A stretch of DNA of 64,000 bases from an uncultured Prevotella sp. (GCA_900316565.1 ONDK01000003.1:17713-81712); one strand, 5' to 3'; shown: positions 36,433 through 44,497, counted from the first letter of the stretch. Program-made: numbers and translations. Notes: a model not told the origin generated them from the sequence alone.

Positions 36433-36512
36433 TTTTCCGTACACTTGCGCTGTTTTTTCCGTACATTTAGCTCGTAAATGTGGCCCTTTTACCTTGTATT
36501 TTCCGTACACTT
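36433..36512. repeat. Three TTTTCCGTACAYTT repeats at 22/44-nt spacing
   Basis: Copies begin at 36433 (TTTTCCGTACACTT), 36455 (TTTTCCGTACATTT) and 36499 (TTTTCCGTACACTT). The distances are 22 and 44 nt, i.e. about two and four helical turns. A fourth partial copy, TTGTTCCGTACATTA, is at 36729-36743, just after the predicted rpoD transcription start. The pattern suggests binding sites for one protein. Confidence 0.7.
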
Positions 36513-36687
36513 ACAATGCATGTGTACTACACCTACTGAAGTGTCATAATTTTTGATAATTCAATATCCAGTCACGTGATAAGATTAGAAGGAATAGCTC
36601 TTTATCCGTTACTTATGTCTTTGTTACGATTATAAATATGCTATGTTTATGAAACTTGACTAAAAAAATATGTTTTACAGCAAAAGA

Positions 36688-36719
36688 TTTGTTGAACTCG
36701 GAAAAAGTGTGTAAATTTG
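36688..36719 (+). promoter_or_regulatory. Promoter of rpoD
   Basis: TTTG (36688-36691), a 20-nt spacer and TAAATTTG (36712-36719). The predicted start near 36726 gives a leader of about 83 nt that begins with a TTCCGTACA motif. Confidence 0.82.
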
Positions 36720-36808
36720 CAATGGTCTTTGTTCCGTACATTAGTGCGTGCCACGGTGCAGCCTTCGTTCGGATATAGCCGTGAGCCATATCTATAAAAA
36801 CTACCTAT

Positions 36809-37669
36809 ATGAGACAGCTGAAGATAACCAAATCTATAACGAACCGTGAAAGTGCTTCTCTTGACAAGTACTTGCAGGAGATAGGGCACGAGAAAATGAT
36901 TACCACTGAAGAGGAGGTGGCATTGGCCCAGCGCATACGTGAAGGCGACCCGATGGCCCTAGACGAGCTGACACGCGCAAACCTACGTTTCGTCGTTTCG
37001 GTGGCAAAACAGTACCAGAACCAGGGACTCAGTCTTCCGGACCTTATCAACGAAGGCAATCTGGGACTGATAAAGGCCGCTCGTAAGTTTGATGAGACCC
37101 GCGGCTTTAAGTTCATCTCCTATGCCGTATGGTGGATACGTCAGAGTATCCTGCAGGCCATCGCGGAGCAGAGTCGTATCGTCCGCCTGCCCCTCAACCA
37201 GGTAGGGTCTGTCAACAGGGTCAGCCGTGCTGCCAACAGGTTTGAGCAGGTCAATGAGCGAAGGCCGAGTGCTGAAGAGCTTTCAAGGGATGTTAATCTT
37301 CCGGAAGAGAAGATAAAGGCGGCGATGAAATCACATTCGAGGCATCTGTCGGTTGATGCACCGTTTACAGATGGCGATGCCAACACTCTTCTTGATGTGA
37401 TACCCAACAAGAATGCTCCCAGTGCCGATAAGGAACTTATCTATGAGAGCCTTCAGGAAGAGATATACCGTGCCTTACAGCTGCTAAGTGGCCGTGAGAG
37501 AGAAGTTATAGAAGCATTCTTCGGTATAGGTCAGCCAGAGATGACTCTTGAGGAAATAGGATATAAGTACGGACTTACGCGTGAGCGTGTCCGTCAGATT
37601 AAAGAGAAAGCTATACGCCGTCTGCGCCATAACACTAAGAACAAGCTTCTTAAGTCGTTTCTCGGATAG
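36809..37669 (+). CDS. rpoD: RNA polymerase primary sigma factor (Bacteroidetes short RpoD/SigA)
   Basis: 286 aa, the normal size in this phylum, lacking region 1.1 and the non-conserved region of E. coli RpoD. Region 1.2/2.1 begins [19 protein letters not shown]. Region 2.2-2.4 reads [39 protein letters not shown] (about 75-113), containing the -10-recognising helix; region 3 follows (about 120-195). Region 4 ends [30 protein letters not shown] (about 247-276), the helix-turn-helix for the -33 box. It directs transcription from the TTTG/TAnnTTTG promoters found throughout this window. The next gene follows 52 nt later with neither terminator nor promoter visible, so the downstream module may be cotranscribed. 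Confidence 0.95.
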   Translation: MRQLKITKSITNRESASLDKYLQEIGHEKMITTEEEVALAQRIREGDPMALDELTRANLRFVVSVAKQYQNQGLSLPDLINEGNLGLIKAARKFDETRGFKFISYAVWWIRQSILQAIAEQSRIVRLPLNQVGSVNRVSRAANRFEQVNERRPSAEELSRDVNLPEEKIKAAMKSHSRHLSVDAPFTDGDANTLLDVIPNKNAPSADKELIYESLQEEIYRALQLLSGREREVIEAFFGIGQPEMTLEEIGYKYGLTRERVRQIKEKAIRRLRHNTKNKLLKSFLG

Positions 37670-37721
37670 GGTAGCAAAAGAAAATTATAAGAATTAAAAC
37701 ACTATAAAAATAACATATTAT

Positions 37722-38261
37722 ATGCGACTCGTCAGATATACAATGACATTCTGCCTGCTTCTCTTAGTCCTTGCAGTATCAGCTAAGGGCAGCACGAAGC
37801 AGACTGTTTACATGTTTGGTTTTTCCGCTTCATTCAATGACTCCATCGTATACTTCACTCCTGTTCAGCAAGTGGAAGCATACATAGCCAATGACCGGAC
37901 ACATTTCCTTCTTAATCGTGATCAGTATTCCTATCAGCTGCGTAATTTCTTCGATAATCGCGGACAGTTGAACCGCACATGTGTTACTGTTTTCTCCACT
38001 GACAAAGCAAAGGCGGAAAAGAAGTATGCAAAGATGAAGGAGAAGTATACTAATAAGTTGAAGAACCGCTTTGAGGTCACCTATCTTACTGATGATGACT
38101 TTAAGTTCACTACTGTTAATCCTGATGAAGGGGTTGAATTTGTTAACCCTCACAAGGCAGAGGTTAACGCAGCCAAGGAAAATGCAAAGATGGCTAAGGA
38201 TACAAGGATGGGGCATGGCGGTCGTCCAGATATGAAACCGGCAGGTAAACAAGGTGAATAA
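37722..38261 (+). CDS. Exported protein of unknown function preceding the HprK-S26-PqqD genes
   Basis: 179 aa. MRLVRYTMTFCLLLLVLAVSAKG is a signal peptide cleaved near SAKG-STK. The mature part (TVYMFGFSASFNDSIVYFTPVQQVEAYI...) is a small alpha/beta-like region up to about residue 130, with NRDQYSYQLRNFFDNRGQ and KKYAKMKEKYTNKLKNRFEVTYL. The tail (140-179) is Lys/Ala/Gly/Met-rich, probably disordered, ending KPAGKQGE. I recognise it only as a type of hypothetical protein seen in Bacteroidales. The stop lies 5 nt from the HPr-kinase-like start, so it probably belongs to the same operon. Confidence 0.6.
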   Translation: MRLVRYTMTFCLLLLVLAVSAKGSTKQTVYMFGFSASFNDSIVYFTPVQQVEAYIANDRTHFLLNRDQYSYQLRNFFDNRGQLNRTCVTVFSTDKAKAEKKYAKMKEKYTNKLKNRFEVTYLTDDDFKFTTVNPDEGVEFVNPHKAEVNAAKENAKMAKDTRMGHGGRPDMKPAGKQGE

Positions 38262-38266
38262 CGGAG

Positions 38267-39157
38267 ATGGCCAGCATAAACCATTTCAGAATAGCGGAAC
38301 ACAATATACGTATTGTGTTTGAAGACTTAGAAATCAACAGTCTTGCGCTGATCGATTCTTTCCAGCCTTTTAAGGTAGATAAGACTGATGAAGACCTGTT
38401 GTTTCAGTTGACTATTGATGATAACCTCCAACCTGTGCCAAAAGAACGCCGGCACCGTATTAGAGCGTTTGACAGCGGTAACGGCGATACTATCGTCGAC
38501 AGACTTGATGATGGCGGATACCAATATATAATAAAGGATATCAACGGAAGAGGTTGTTGTCTGCTCATCACCGATAAGGATTTCTATAACTGCCGTTGCG
38601 CTCTTAATGGCAATTTCGTTATGCGCGACTATGGATTGAACAGTGCTCTGATGCTTATCATGGCGTTTGCAGGTTCAAGGAAGCAGACTTTGCTTATACA
38701 TGCCTCACTTGTCAGATGTGACGGATACGGTTATGCGTTTATAGCCAAGAGTGGCACAGGCAAGAGCACCCAGGTAAGTATGTGGCTGAGATATATTCCT
38801 GGTTGTGACCTGATGAACGACGATAATCCAATAGTACGCATCATCGAAGGAAAACCATATATTTTTGGAGGACCATGGAGTGGTAAGACACCTTGCTATA
38901 GAAACGTAAAGGCACCTTTAGGGGCTGTCACACGTATCGACAGGGCTAGCGCTAACTCCGTCGAGAAGCTTAGCCCTGTGGAAGCGTTTGCCAGTTTCCT
39001 TCCAAGTTGTTCATCCATGAAATGGGATACGGACATCTATAATGCCATTTGCGATACAGTCACTAGGGTCGTGGAGACCACGGGCATCTATACTCTTCAC
39101 TGCCTTCCTGACAAAGAATCAGCAGAGATATGTCACAAAGCTATTGCATTATCATAA
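38267..39157 (+). CDS. HPr kinase/phosphorylase-like ATPase (HprK-related, RiPP-type)
   Basis: 296 aa, cytoplasmic. The first ~135 residues are a poorly conserved domain. Then comes LLIHASLVRCDGYGYAFIAKSGTGKSTQVSMWL, with the Walker A loop AKSGTGKST at residues 160-168. LMNDDNPIV (183-191) holds the paired Asp that in HprK binds metal and catalyses phospho-transfer. FGGPWSGKTPCYRN (200-213) follows. This matches the HprK-like proteins found beside PqqD and S24/S26 proteins in Bacteroidales and beside lasso-peptide genes, not true HPr kinases of Firmicutes; no HPr gene is here. In lasso systems such kinases phosphorylate the peptide; here the substrate is unknown. It overlaps the next gene by 28 nt. 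Confidence 0.75.
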   Translation: MASINHFRIAEHNIRIVFEDLEINSLALIDSFQPFKVDKTDEDLLFQLTIDDNLQPVPKERRHRIRAFDSGNGDTIVDRLDDGGYQYIIKDINGRGCCLLITDKDFYNCRCALNGNFVMRDYGLNSALMLIMAFAGSRKQTLLIHASLVRCDGYGYAFIAKSGTGKSTQVSMWLRYIPGCDLMNDDNPIVRIIEGKPYIFGGPWSGKTPCYRNVKAPLGAVTRIDRASANSVEKLSPVEAFASFLPSCSSMKWDTDIYNAICDTVTRVVETTGIYTLHCLPDKESAEICHKAIALS

Positions 39158-39699
39158 TACTGTCAGTCCTAGCTGTCGTCCTACTGGTGATGGCGGTAAG
39201 GATGCATCGTTCCACACAACAAACATTATCTAACTTGGACGAAGTAAAATTCAGCAATGCCCAGTTTCTTCCACAAGTTGTCAGATTGATTAACGAGGGC
39301 CATACCGTAACCATTAATCTAAAGGGCTTTTCCATGCGTCCTTTTCTTGAGAACGACCGCGACAAAGCTCTCCTGACGAAGCCTGTTCATCCTGTTGTCG
39401 GTGATCCGGTGCTGGCGGAGGTGAGCCCAGGGCATTTCATACTGCATCGAATAATAAAGATAGACGGTGATAGTGTTACGCTCCGTGGCGATGGTAATCT
39501 TGGCATTGAGCGGTGCCGCATGCAGGATGTCTGTGGTGCCGTTGTCGGCTTCTACCGTAAAGGACACAAGAAACTCGATCGTACCGATGGCATGAAGTGG
39601 CGTATATATTCTTTCTTCTGGACGCGACTCTATCCAATCCGCCGGTATCTTCTCGCTGCATATCGTAGGCTATGGATACCAATTTTCGGTCCGCTATAA
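39130..39699 (+). CDS. S24/S26-family signal-peptidase-like membrane protein
   Basis: 189 aa. MSQSYCIIIILSVLAVVLLVMAV is one N-terminal membrane helix. The catalytic-type motif GFSMRPFLENDR has Ser68 in the G-x-S-M-x-P arrangement of type I signal peptidases and LexA-like proteins. PVVGDPVLAEV and FILHRIIKIDGDSVTLRGDGN follow, where His106 sits where the Lys/His partner is found in SipW/archaeal-type (S26B) enzymes, and RGDGN is conserved. A basic C-terminal region with aromatic residues (FFWTRLYPIRRYLLAAYRRLW) may lie at the membrane. Likely a dedicated peptidase for a peptide handled by the neighbouring PqqD-like and HprK-like proteins. Starts inside the previous gene, implying coupled translation. 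Confidence 0.75.
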   Translation: MSQSYCIIIILSVLAVVLLVMAVRMHRSTQQTLSNLDEVKFSNAQFLPQVVRLINEGHTVTINLKGFSMRPFLENDRDKALLTKPVHPVVGDPVLAEVSPGHFILHRIIKIDGDSVTLRGDGNLGIERCRMQDVCGAVVGFYRKGHKKLDRTDGMKWRIYSFFWTRLYPIRRYLLAAYRRLWIPIFGPL

Positions 39700-39758
39700 T
39701 CATATATAATGCACGTAAATAATCAACTAAGAATTAATATAAATCTAATTATTCAGAT

Positions 39759-40178
39759 ATGAAAGCAAAACCTGGATTCAATATAAGAAATGTCTGCGGA
39801 CAAGATCTCGTCGTTGCCGAGGGTGAGGAGAACATAGACTTCAGCAATATCATCAGCATGAACGAGACTTCTTCTTATCTGTGGACGAAAGTCCAGAAGA
39901 TGGACAGTTTCACCGTTGACGATATGGTCAACCTGTTGCTTCAGGAATACGAGGTGGATAGAGCAACAGCCCTTTCCGATTGCTCCCTGTTGGCGGCTCA
40001 GTGGAATAAAGCCGGGATTATTGATGGTGATGATATTCCTGACATTGACATCAATGATGATGGCACTTTAAAAAATGATGATGATATCGTTGTACCAGGA
40101 AAGCCTCTTGAATCATTTGAAAACAAAGAAACGAAGAAGAAATGTCTAATTGGGCGTCTGTTCCATAAGAACAGATGA
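39759..40178 (+). CDS. PqqD-like (RRE fold) protein with acidic C-terminal extension
   Basis: 139 aa. Residues 1-90 match the PqqD family: KPGFNIRNVCGQDLVVAEGEENIDFSNIISMNETSSYLW (the ...N-x-T/S-x-x-x-L-W motif at about 42-48), then a helical part ending CSLLAAQWNKAGII. PqqD-like domains bind leader peptides of ribosomally made, modified peptides. Canonical PqqD has about 90 residues; here about 45 extra residues follow, very rich in Asp (DDIPDIDINDD, KNDDDIVV) and ending KKKCLIGRLFHKNR. The extension could be a fused substrate or partner-binding tail (inference). Last gene before a strong terminator. Confidence 0.75.
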   Translation: MKAKPGFNIRNVCGQDLVVAEGEENIDFSNIISMNETSSYLWTKVQKMDSFTVDDMVNLLLQEYEVDRATALSDCSLLAAQWNKAGIIDGDDIPDIDINDDGTLKNDDDIVVPGKPLESFENKETKKKCLIGRLFHKNR

Positions 40179-40218
40179 CTTAATTATCTGTTAGGATTTT
40201 TGATGTGATAACAAATAT

Positions 40219-40285
40219 ATGATAAAACGACAGCCCCGTCGTCCTTTCGATGGTTCGGAAGACGACGGGGCTGTCGTTTTATGAT
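40219..40285. terminator. 22-bp perfect bidirectional terminator hairpin
   Basis: 40222-40243 and 40261-40282 are perfect complements (core GACAGCCCCGTCGTC) with a 17-nt loop. AAAA/TTTT at the stem base makes it usable in both directions. It ends the PqqD transcript and, converging, the S9 peptidase gene, whose stop lies 13 nt away. Confidence 0.92.
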
Positions 40286-40295
40286 GTCTATAGTA

Positions 40296-42485
40296 TTACA
40301 GATTTTCAAAGAACCATTCCGATATCTGGCGAAGCAGATGATTTCGTGTGTTGCCGCCGAAAATGCTGTGGTTGCGGTTTGTGTAGTAGTTTTCCTTAAA
40401 GTCCTTGTCAGCCTGGACAAGGGCTTCGGCATATTCAAATGTGTTTTGCGGATGAACATTATCATCGGCCATACCATGGCAGATTAAAAGCTTTCCATGC
40501 AGAGTCTTTGCCCTTGATATTGGGTTTAAGGCATAGCCGTAAGGGTTCTCCTCCGGCGTTCTCATATACCGCTCAGTGTAGATGGTGTCATAATACTTCC
40601 AGTTCGTTGGAGGTGCCACGGCTACTCCGGCCTTGAAGACTGGACGACCCTCACTCATGCTCATCAACGTGTTGAAGCCACCGAAACTCCATCCCCAGAT
40701 GCCTATACGTGTTGAGTCTACATAGTTCTGCTTTGCCAACCAGACTGCTGTTTCAACCTGGTCTCTTGATTCCAAATCACCAATCTTTAGATAAGTGCAT
40801 TTCTCGAAGTCAGCACCACGTCCACCGGTACCACGCCCGTCAACACAGACGACGATGTATCCGTGCTGTGCGAAATAATAATCGTACATTCCACCATTAC
40901 CCATGGAACCTGCTCCCCAGTTGTTTATCACCTGCTGGTTGCCAGGACCACTGTATTGGAACATCACTACCGGATACTTCCTGTTTGCATCGAAGTCTGC
41001 AGGCTTCACCATCCAACCGTTCAGCTGCACGCCTTCTGAGGTCTTAAACTTGAAGAACTCACGTGGACGGAGATTATATTTCTTAAGTTTCCCAACAAGT
41101 TCATTATTATTGAGCACCTCGCGGACAACCTTTCCATTAGTGTCAATGATGGAATAGACATAAGGATGGTTTATATCGCTGTAGACATTGAGGAAATACT
41201 GATGGTCACCGGAGAAACTTGCAGAGTTCCATCCTGTGGCTTTCGTAAGATTTTTTGTTCCGTTAAGTCCTATGATACTTATCATACGGTCCGTAGGAGT
41301 GGCTCCTACGGTTTGCACATAAGCTTTTCCGGTTTTCTCATCATAACCGTAGACAGACGTTATCTCACGTGAGGAAGGCAACTTCTTTATCAACTTACCG
41401 TCGTTTCCATATAGATATAATCCCATGACACCATCACGGTCGGAAGGCAGCAGTATCTGTTTCTTGCCAATGACGATACCCTCCATAGCCTCTTCCTTAA
41501 CATATTTCGGATTGGTTTCCTCAATGAGCAAGGTGCACTGGCCGGTTTTAGGATTTGCAGAATAAATCTTCAGGGCATCCTGGTGACGGTTCATGGTGAA
41601 AAGGATAATCCTGTCTGCGTCTTCTGTTTGTCTTATTCGGGGAATATATCCGTCGGCATCAAGCGGAAGATTATATTTTATTGTCTTACCGTTAGTGAGA
41701 TCATAACGCCATGCCGAGACTTTGGAATTCTCCTGACCGGCCTTAGGATACTTGTAACTGTATAGTCCGGGATAATCGGAGTACTCTTTTCTCTCAGGGT
41801 CCTCACCCTTGAAGATTTGCAGAGAGTAGGTCTTGACTTTGCTCTCGTCATACCTTATCCAACTCAGCGACTTGGAGTCTGCACCCCAGGCGAGTGCATT
41901 GTTGAACGAGAATTCCTCCTCGTTGACCCAGTCGGGAAGTCCGTTTATAACCTTGTTAACCTCTCCGTCCGTGGTAATCTGATGTTCGCCCTTCGCATCA
42001 ACAATGTAGATATTGTTCTTTCTCACGAAGGCTATCTTCTTTCCATCCGGTGAGAAGGTTGGTATTTGCTCGGCACCGTTTTCGGAGAGCTTCCTTAGCG
42101 ACTTGTCCTTTACATTATATATATAGTAGTCCGCCGTGAAGGAACGCCGGTAGATGGCTTTGTAATTAGTCTCTAAAAGAAGGTATTTGCCGTCGCTTGT
42201 CATCTCGTAATCGTCGAAAGCATCAATACTTTCGCCTTTGGTATTTGCAAGGTCGAAGATAACACGCGTTTGCTTACCCGTTTTGAAAGAGTAAGCCACG
42301 ACCTGCTTACCGTCTTGGGATATCTGAGCATACTCGGAGGTGCCTTCAATAGGACGCATGCCGGAAATACGTTTTGCGGCGAAATCGCCGTCGGTGAATG
42401 CCTTTACGGTTATCGAATCACCTGCATGGAGAAGCGATGCCGTCAAAATAGCTGCACACATAAGTAAGAATCGTTTCATTTTCAT
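40296..42485 (-). CDS. Prolyl oligopeptidase family (S9B, DPP-IV-like) exported peptidase, copy 2
   Basis: 729 aa. MKMKRFLLMCAAILTASLLHAG is the signal peptide; the second ATG (42479) is an equally good start. A beta-propeller with Asp-box-like blades (TFSPDGKKIAFVRKNNIY, about 145) precedes the hydrolase domain. The catalytic Ser is in GIWGWSFGGFNTLMS (about 615), the Asp in GMADDNVHPQNTFEY and the His in TNRNHSIFGGNTRNH. The propeller sequence WVNEEEFSFNNALAWG matches the EE pair that binds the N-terminus in DPP-IV, so dipeptidyl peptidase IV activity is likely, in the periplasm. Only part of the sequence resembles copy 1. Confidence 0.93.
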   Translation of the reverse strand: MKMKRFLLMCAAILTASLLHAGDSITVKAFTDGDFAAKRISGMRPIEGTSEYAQISQDGKQVVAYSFKTGKQTRVIFDLANTKGESIDAFDDYEMTSDGKYLLLETNYKAIYRRSFTADYYIYNVKDKSLRKLSENGAEQIPTFSPDGKKIAFVRKNNIYIVDAKGEHQITTDGEVNKVINGLPDWVNEEEFSFNNALAWGADSKSLSWIRYDESKVKTYSLQIFKGEDPERKEYSDYPGLYSYKYPKAGQENSKVSAWRYDLTNGKTIKYNLPLDADGYIPRIRQTEDADRIILFTMNRHQDALKIYSANPKTGQCTLLIEETNPKYVKEEAMEGIVIGKKQILLPSDRDGVMGLYLYGNDGKLIKKLPSSREITSVYGYDEKTGKAYVQTVGATPTDRMISIIGLNGTKNLTKATGWNSASFSGDHQYFLNVYSDINHPYVYSIIDTNGKVVREVLNNNELVGKLKKYNLRPREFFKFKTSEGVQLNGWMVKPADFDANRKYPVVMFQYSGPGNQQVINNWGAGSMGNGGMYDYYFAQHGYIVVCVDGRGTGGRGADFEKCTYLKIGDLESRDQVETAVWLAKQNYVDSTRIGIWGWSFGGFNTLMSMSEGRPVFKAGVAVAPPTNWKYYDTIYTERYMRTPEENPYGYALNPISRAKTLHGKLLICHGMADDNVHPQNTFEYAEALVQADKDFKENYYTNRNHSIFGGNTRNHLLRQISEWFFENL

Positions 42486-42497
42486 TGAGTTTTATTA

Positions 42498-42531
42498 TTG
42501 CAAAAGTACGAAAAATTAGTATCTTTGCAAA
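42498..42531. promoter_or_regulatory. Overlapping divergent promoters for the S9 peptidase and yhcC-type genes
   Basis: Plus strand: TTG (42498-42500), 19 nt, TATCTTTG (42520-42527). Minus strand: TTTG (42531-42528), 19 nt, TACTTTTG (42508-42501). The two promoters occupy the same 34 bp, so polymerase binding should be mutually exclusive. Confidence 0.75.
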
Positions 42532-42534
42532 GAA

Positions 42535-43449
42535 ATGCAACAATTATATAACGATTTCAGTCATTGGATACGCCGGCAGTTTCCCTTCAGGGTACAGAAA
42601 ATTTCGGTTGATGCTGGTTTTTCATGTCCTAACCGTGACGGGAGGTTGGGAACGGGAGGATGTATCTATTGTAATAATGAGACCTTTAGTCCGGCATACT
42701 GTAACCGGAGGAAAAGTGTTACAGAGCAGCTTGAAGATGGAAAGATGTTCTTTGCAAGAAAATATCCAGATATGAAATATCTTGCTTATTTTCAAGCATT
42801 TACCAATACTTATGCTTCTTTTGACAAGCTTAAGGCCCTCTACGAAGAGGCACTAGGCGTGGAGAATGTCGTCGGAATAGTAATAGGAACACGTCCAGAC
42901 TGTGTCAGTACTGATTTGCTCGATTATCTGCAAGAACTCAGTAGCCGGACCTTTGTGCTCGTAGAATATGGAATTGAGACAACAAATGACGAAACCCTCA
43001 TGTTCATAAACCGTGGGCATGACTTTGAATGTAGCCGTAAAGCTGTTGAGGAAACGAAAAAAAGGGGAATTCTTACCGGCGGACATGTCATCCTGGGATT
43101 GCCGGGTGAGGATGAACAAGAAAGCTTCCGTCAGGCCGGTATTATATCATCTCTCCCTTTGGATATACTGAAAGTTCATCAGCTGCAGGTAATCCGTGGC
43201 ACACGGTTGGCATGCTCATACGAAGAAAAGCCTTTTCATCTATACTCTGTTGATGAATATATTCATCTTATAGCTGGTTACATTCAACGTTTGCGTGCAA
43301 CTATAGTATTAGAACGGTTTGTGAGTCAGAGTCCTAAGAACCTGCTTCTAGCACCAAAATGGGGACTGAAGAATTATGAGTTTACTAATCTTCTCAACAA
43401 TTATCTATTAAGAAATAATATTACTCAAGGTGAACTCTACAATTCCTGA
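42535..43449 (+). CDS. Radical SAM protein, YhcC/TIGR01212 family
   Basis: 304 aa. MQQLYNDFSHWIRRQFPFRVQKISVDAGFSCPNRDG is the family N-terminus. CPNRDGRLGTGGCIYCNNETFSP (about residues 31-53) holds the radical SAM cluster with its unusual spacing (C-x-14-C-x-2-C). FVLVEYGIETTNDETL and GHVILGLPGEDE mark the SAM-binding barrel. YhcC is conserved but its reaction is unknown to me. The ATG is only about 1-4 nt after the predicted transcription start, so the mRNA may be leaderless. A small hairpin AGGAAAA/TTTTTCCT at 43480-43501 may end transcription. Confidence 0.9.
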   Translation: MQQLYNDFSHWIRRQFPFRVQKISVDAGFSCPNRDGRLGTGGCIYCNNETFSPAYCNRRKSVTEQLEDGKMFFARKYPDMKYLAYFQAFTNTYASFDKLKALYEEALGVENVVGIVIGTRPDCVSTDLLDYLQELSSRTFVLVEYGIETTNDETLMFINRGHDFECSRKAVEETKKRGILTGGHVILGLPGEDEQESFRQAGIISSLPLDILKVHQLQVIRGTRLACSYEEKPFHLYSVDEYIHLIAGYIQRLRATIVLERFVSQSPKNLLLAPKWGLKNYEFTNLLNNYLLRNNITQGELYNS

Positions 43450-43560
43450 AGCCATGTTATTGTTTGTAGACTGTCGTAAGGAAAACCAAATGTTTTTCCT
43501 CTTTAGTTATAATAAATGAAAAAAATGATGGAGTGGGGGACAGATGTGTCGTTTGTACCT

Positions 43561-44364
43561 TTACTTACCAATAATGGTTTGGAGATTGTCTGTATGGAGC
43601 AACTGCTCGATACTGATCTTTGGGTGCTTCTTCATATAACTTGACACCTTATCTATATTGTCTCCAGTGAAGAAGTTCTGTCCCATGGCCTGATTTGCTA
43701 CCCATTGGATGCGAGCAGCCTGAAGGTCTCGCTCCAGTTGGCTTCTGAGTTCAAAGCTTCTTAGTGGATATTCGCTCATGAGGTAAAAGAATATACAGTC
43801 TGGAACAATGTATTCGCGTGTCATTGTGCGGCGCTGTTCCAAAGAATAATATGACTTGTAGCCGGGATAGTTCTCACCAAGGTACTTATCCAACGATATA
43901 CCTAGGGTCTGATTACCGACGACAACGCTCTGGTCCAAAGCCGTAAGCTGGGTGTAGATACGCGGAATTTTTAGGTCCGGCAACATTTTCTTCAACTTTA
44001 TGAAGGCTGTGTTGAGCTGAATGTTGATAGAATCCATATTCGCATACTGTGTCTCAGCAGCTGTCATTAGGGTCTGAAGACGTGGATCCTGATAGAAACC
44101 TAGAAACTTATTGTTTATCTCTGGGTCTGTCGCATCGCCAAGCTGAAGCACATCCTCGATTAGTGCACGTGTCTCCATTGGGTATTCCGTGTTCATCTCC
44201 TGAAGAGCTGAATAGTCAGCGGTGGTGAGATAACGATATTCCAAACGGTCATAACGCTCCACTGAGACCAGAGGAGCGTCCTCGCTATCGTATGCCTTGA
44301 ACTTCATCTGACAGCCGACGCATAAAAGCAACGCTAAGAATAGTATGGAATATAGTTTTTTCAC
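43561..44364 (-). CDS. GldB-like gliding-motility-type lipoprotein
   Basis: 267 aa. Lipoprotein signal MKKLYSILFLALLLCVGCQ. The mature part matches GldB-like proteins: LLDLG-type region reading DVLQLGDATDPEINNKFLGFYQDPRLQTLM (about 70-100), LPDLKIPRIYTQL, GISLDKYLGENYPGYKSYY (about 157-175) and a C-terminal helix bundle. In Flavobacteria GldB is needed for gliding and type IX secretion; in non-gliding Bacteroidales homologues persist with unknown purpose. The M6 protease encoded nearby (46795) has a T9SS-like tail, so a secretion-related role is possible but inferred. Confidence 0.78.
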   Translation of the reverse strand: MKKLYSILFLALLLCVGCQMKFKAYDSEDAPLVSVERYDRLEYRYLTTADYSALQEMNTEYPMETRALIEDVLQLGDATDPEINNKFLGFYQDPRLQTLMTAAETQYANMDSINIQLNTAFIKLKKMLPDLKIPRIYTQLTALDQSVVVGNQTLGISLDKYLGENYPGYKSYYSLEQRRTMTREYIVPDCIFFYLMSEYPLRSFELRSQLERDLQAARIQWVANQAMGQNFFTGDNIDKVSSYMKKHPKISIEQLLHTDNLQTIIGK

Positions 44365-44395
44365 AATGAGTTTTGCATGTAATACAGAATCGATG

Positions 44396-44426
44396 CAAAA
44401 GTACTAAATTATATTTTAAAAGCAAA
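44396..44426 (-). promoter_or_regulatory. Promoter of the GldB-like gene
   Basis: TTTG (44426-44423), 19-nt spacer and TACTTTTG (44403-44396) on the minus strand. Confidence 0.75.
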
Positions 44427-44497
44427 ACTATTTGCTAAAAAAGTTAAATTTAAACTTATAAAAAATCCTTTTAACTTTAAAATAGTGAAAAATCAGC

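Larger units (their letters stand above)
35904..36687. other. Long intergenic region upstream of rpoD and the efflux operon
   Basis: About 900 bp between the adaptor and rpoD hold no convincing gene. Short frames (e.g. 35892-36185) are AT-rich and unlike proteins. Contents seen: a putative efflux -7 box (36071-36078), an isolated TAGCTTTG (36398-36405) that could start a short RNA, the TTCCGTACA repeats (36433-36512), an imperfect GTACAC/GTGTAC inverted repeat (about 36505-36528), and the rpoD promoter. Confidence 0.6.

Noticed and set aside
36647-36889. Minus-strand frame of 80 codons over the rpoD promoter
   Set aside because: Overlaps the rpoD promoter and start; no coding signal.
38267-39157. 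Assignment as a true HPr kinase (hprK)
   Set aside because: Walker A and paired Asp fit the superfamily, but the N-terminal domain and neighbours (S26, PqqD) differ from HprK, and there is no HPr gene.
39709-39762. 17-codon frame (MHVNNQLRININLIIQI) ending in ATGA overlap with the PqqD-like start, considered as a precursor peptide
   Set aside because: AT-rich leader-like composition, no core or leader features and no ribosome-binding signal; it could be translated for coupling, but I cannot support it as a gene.
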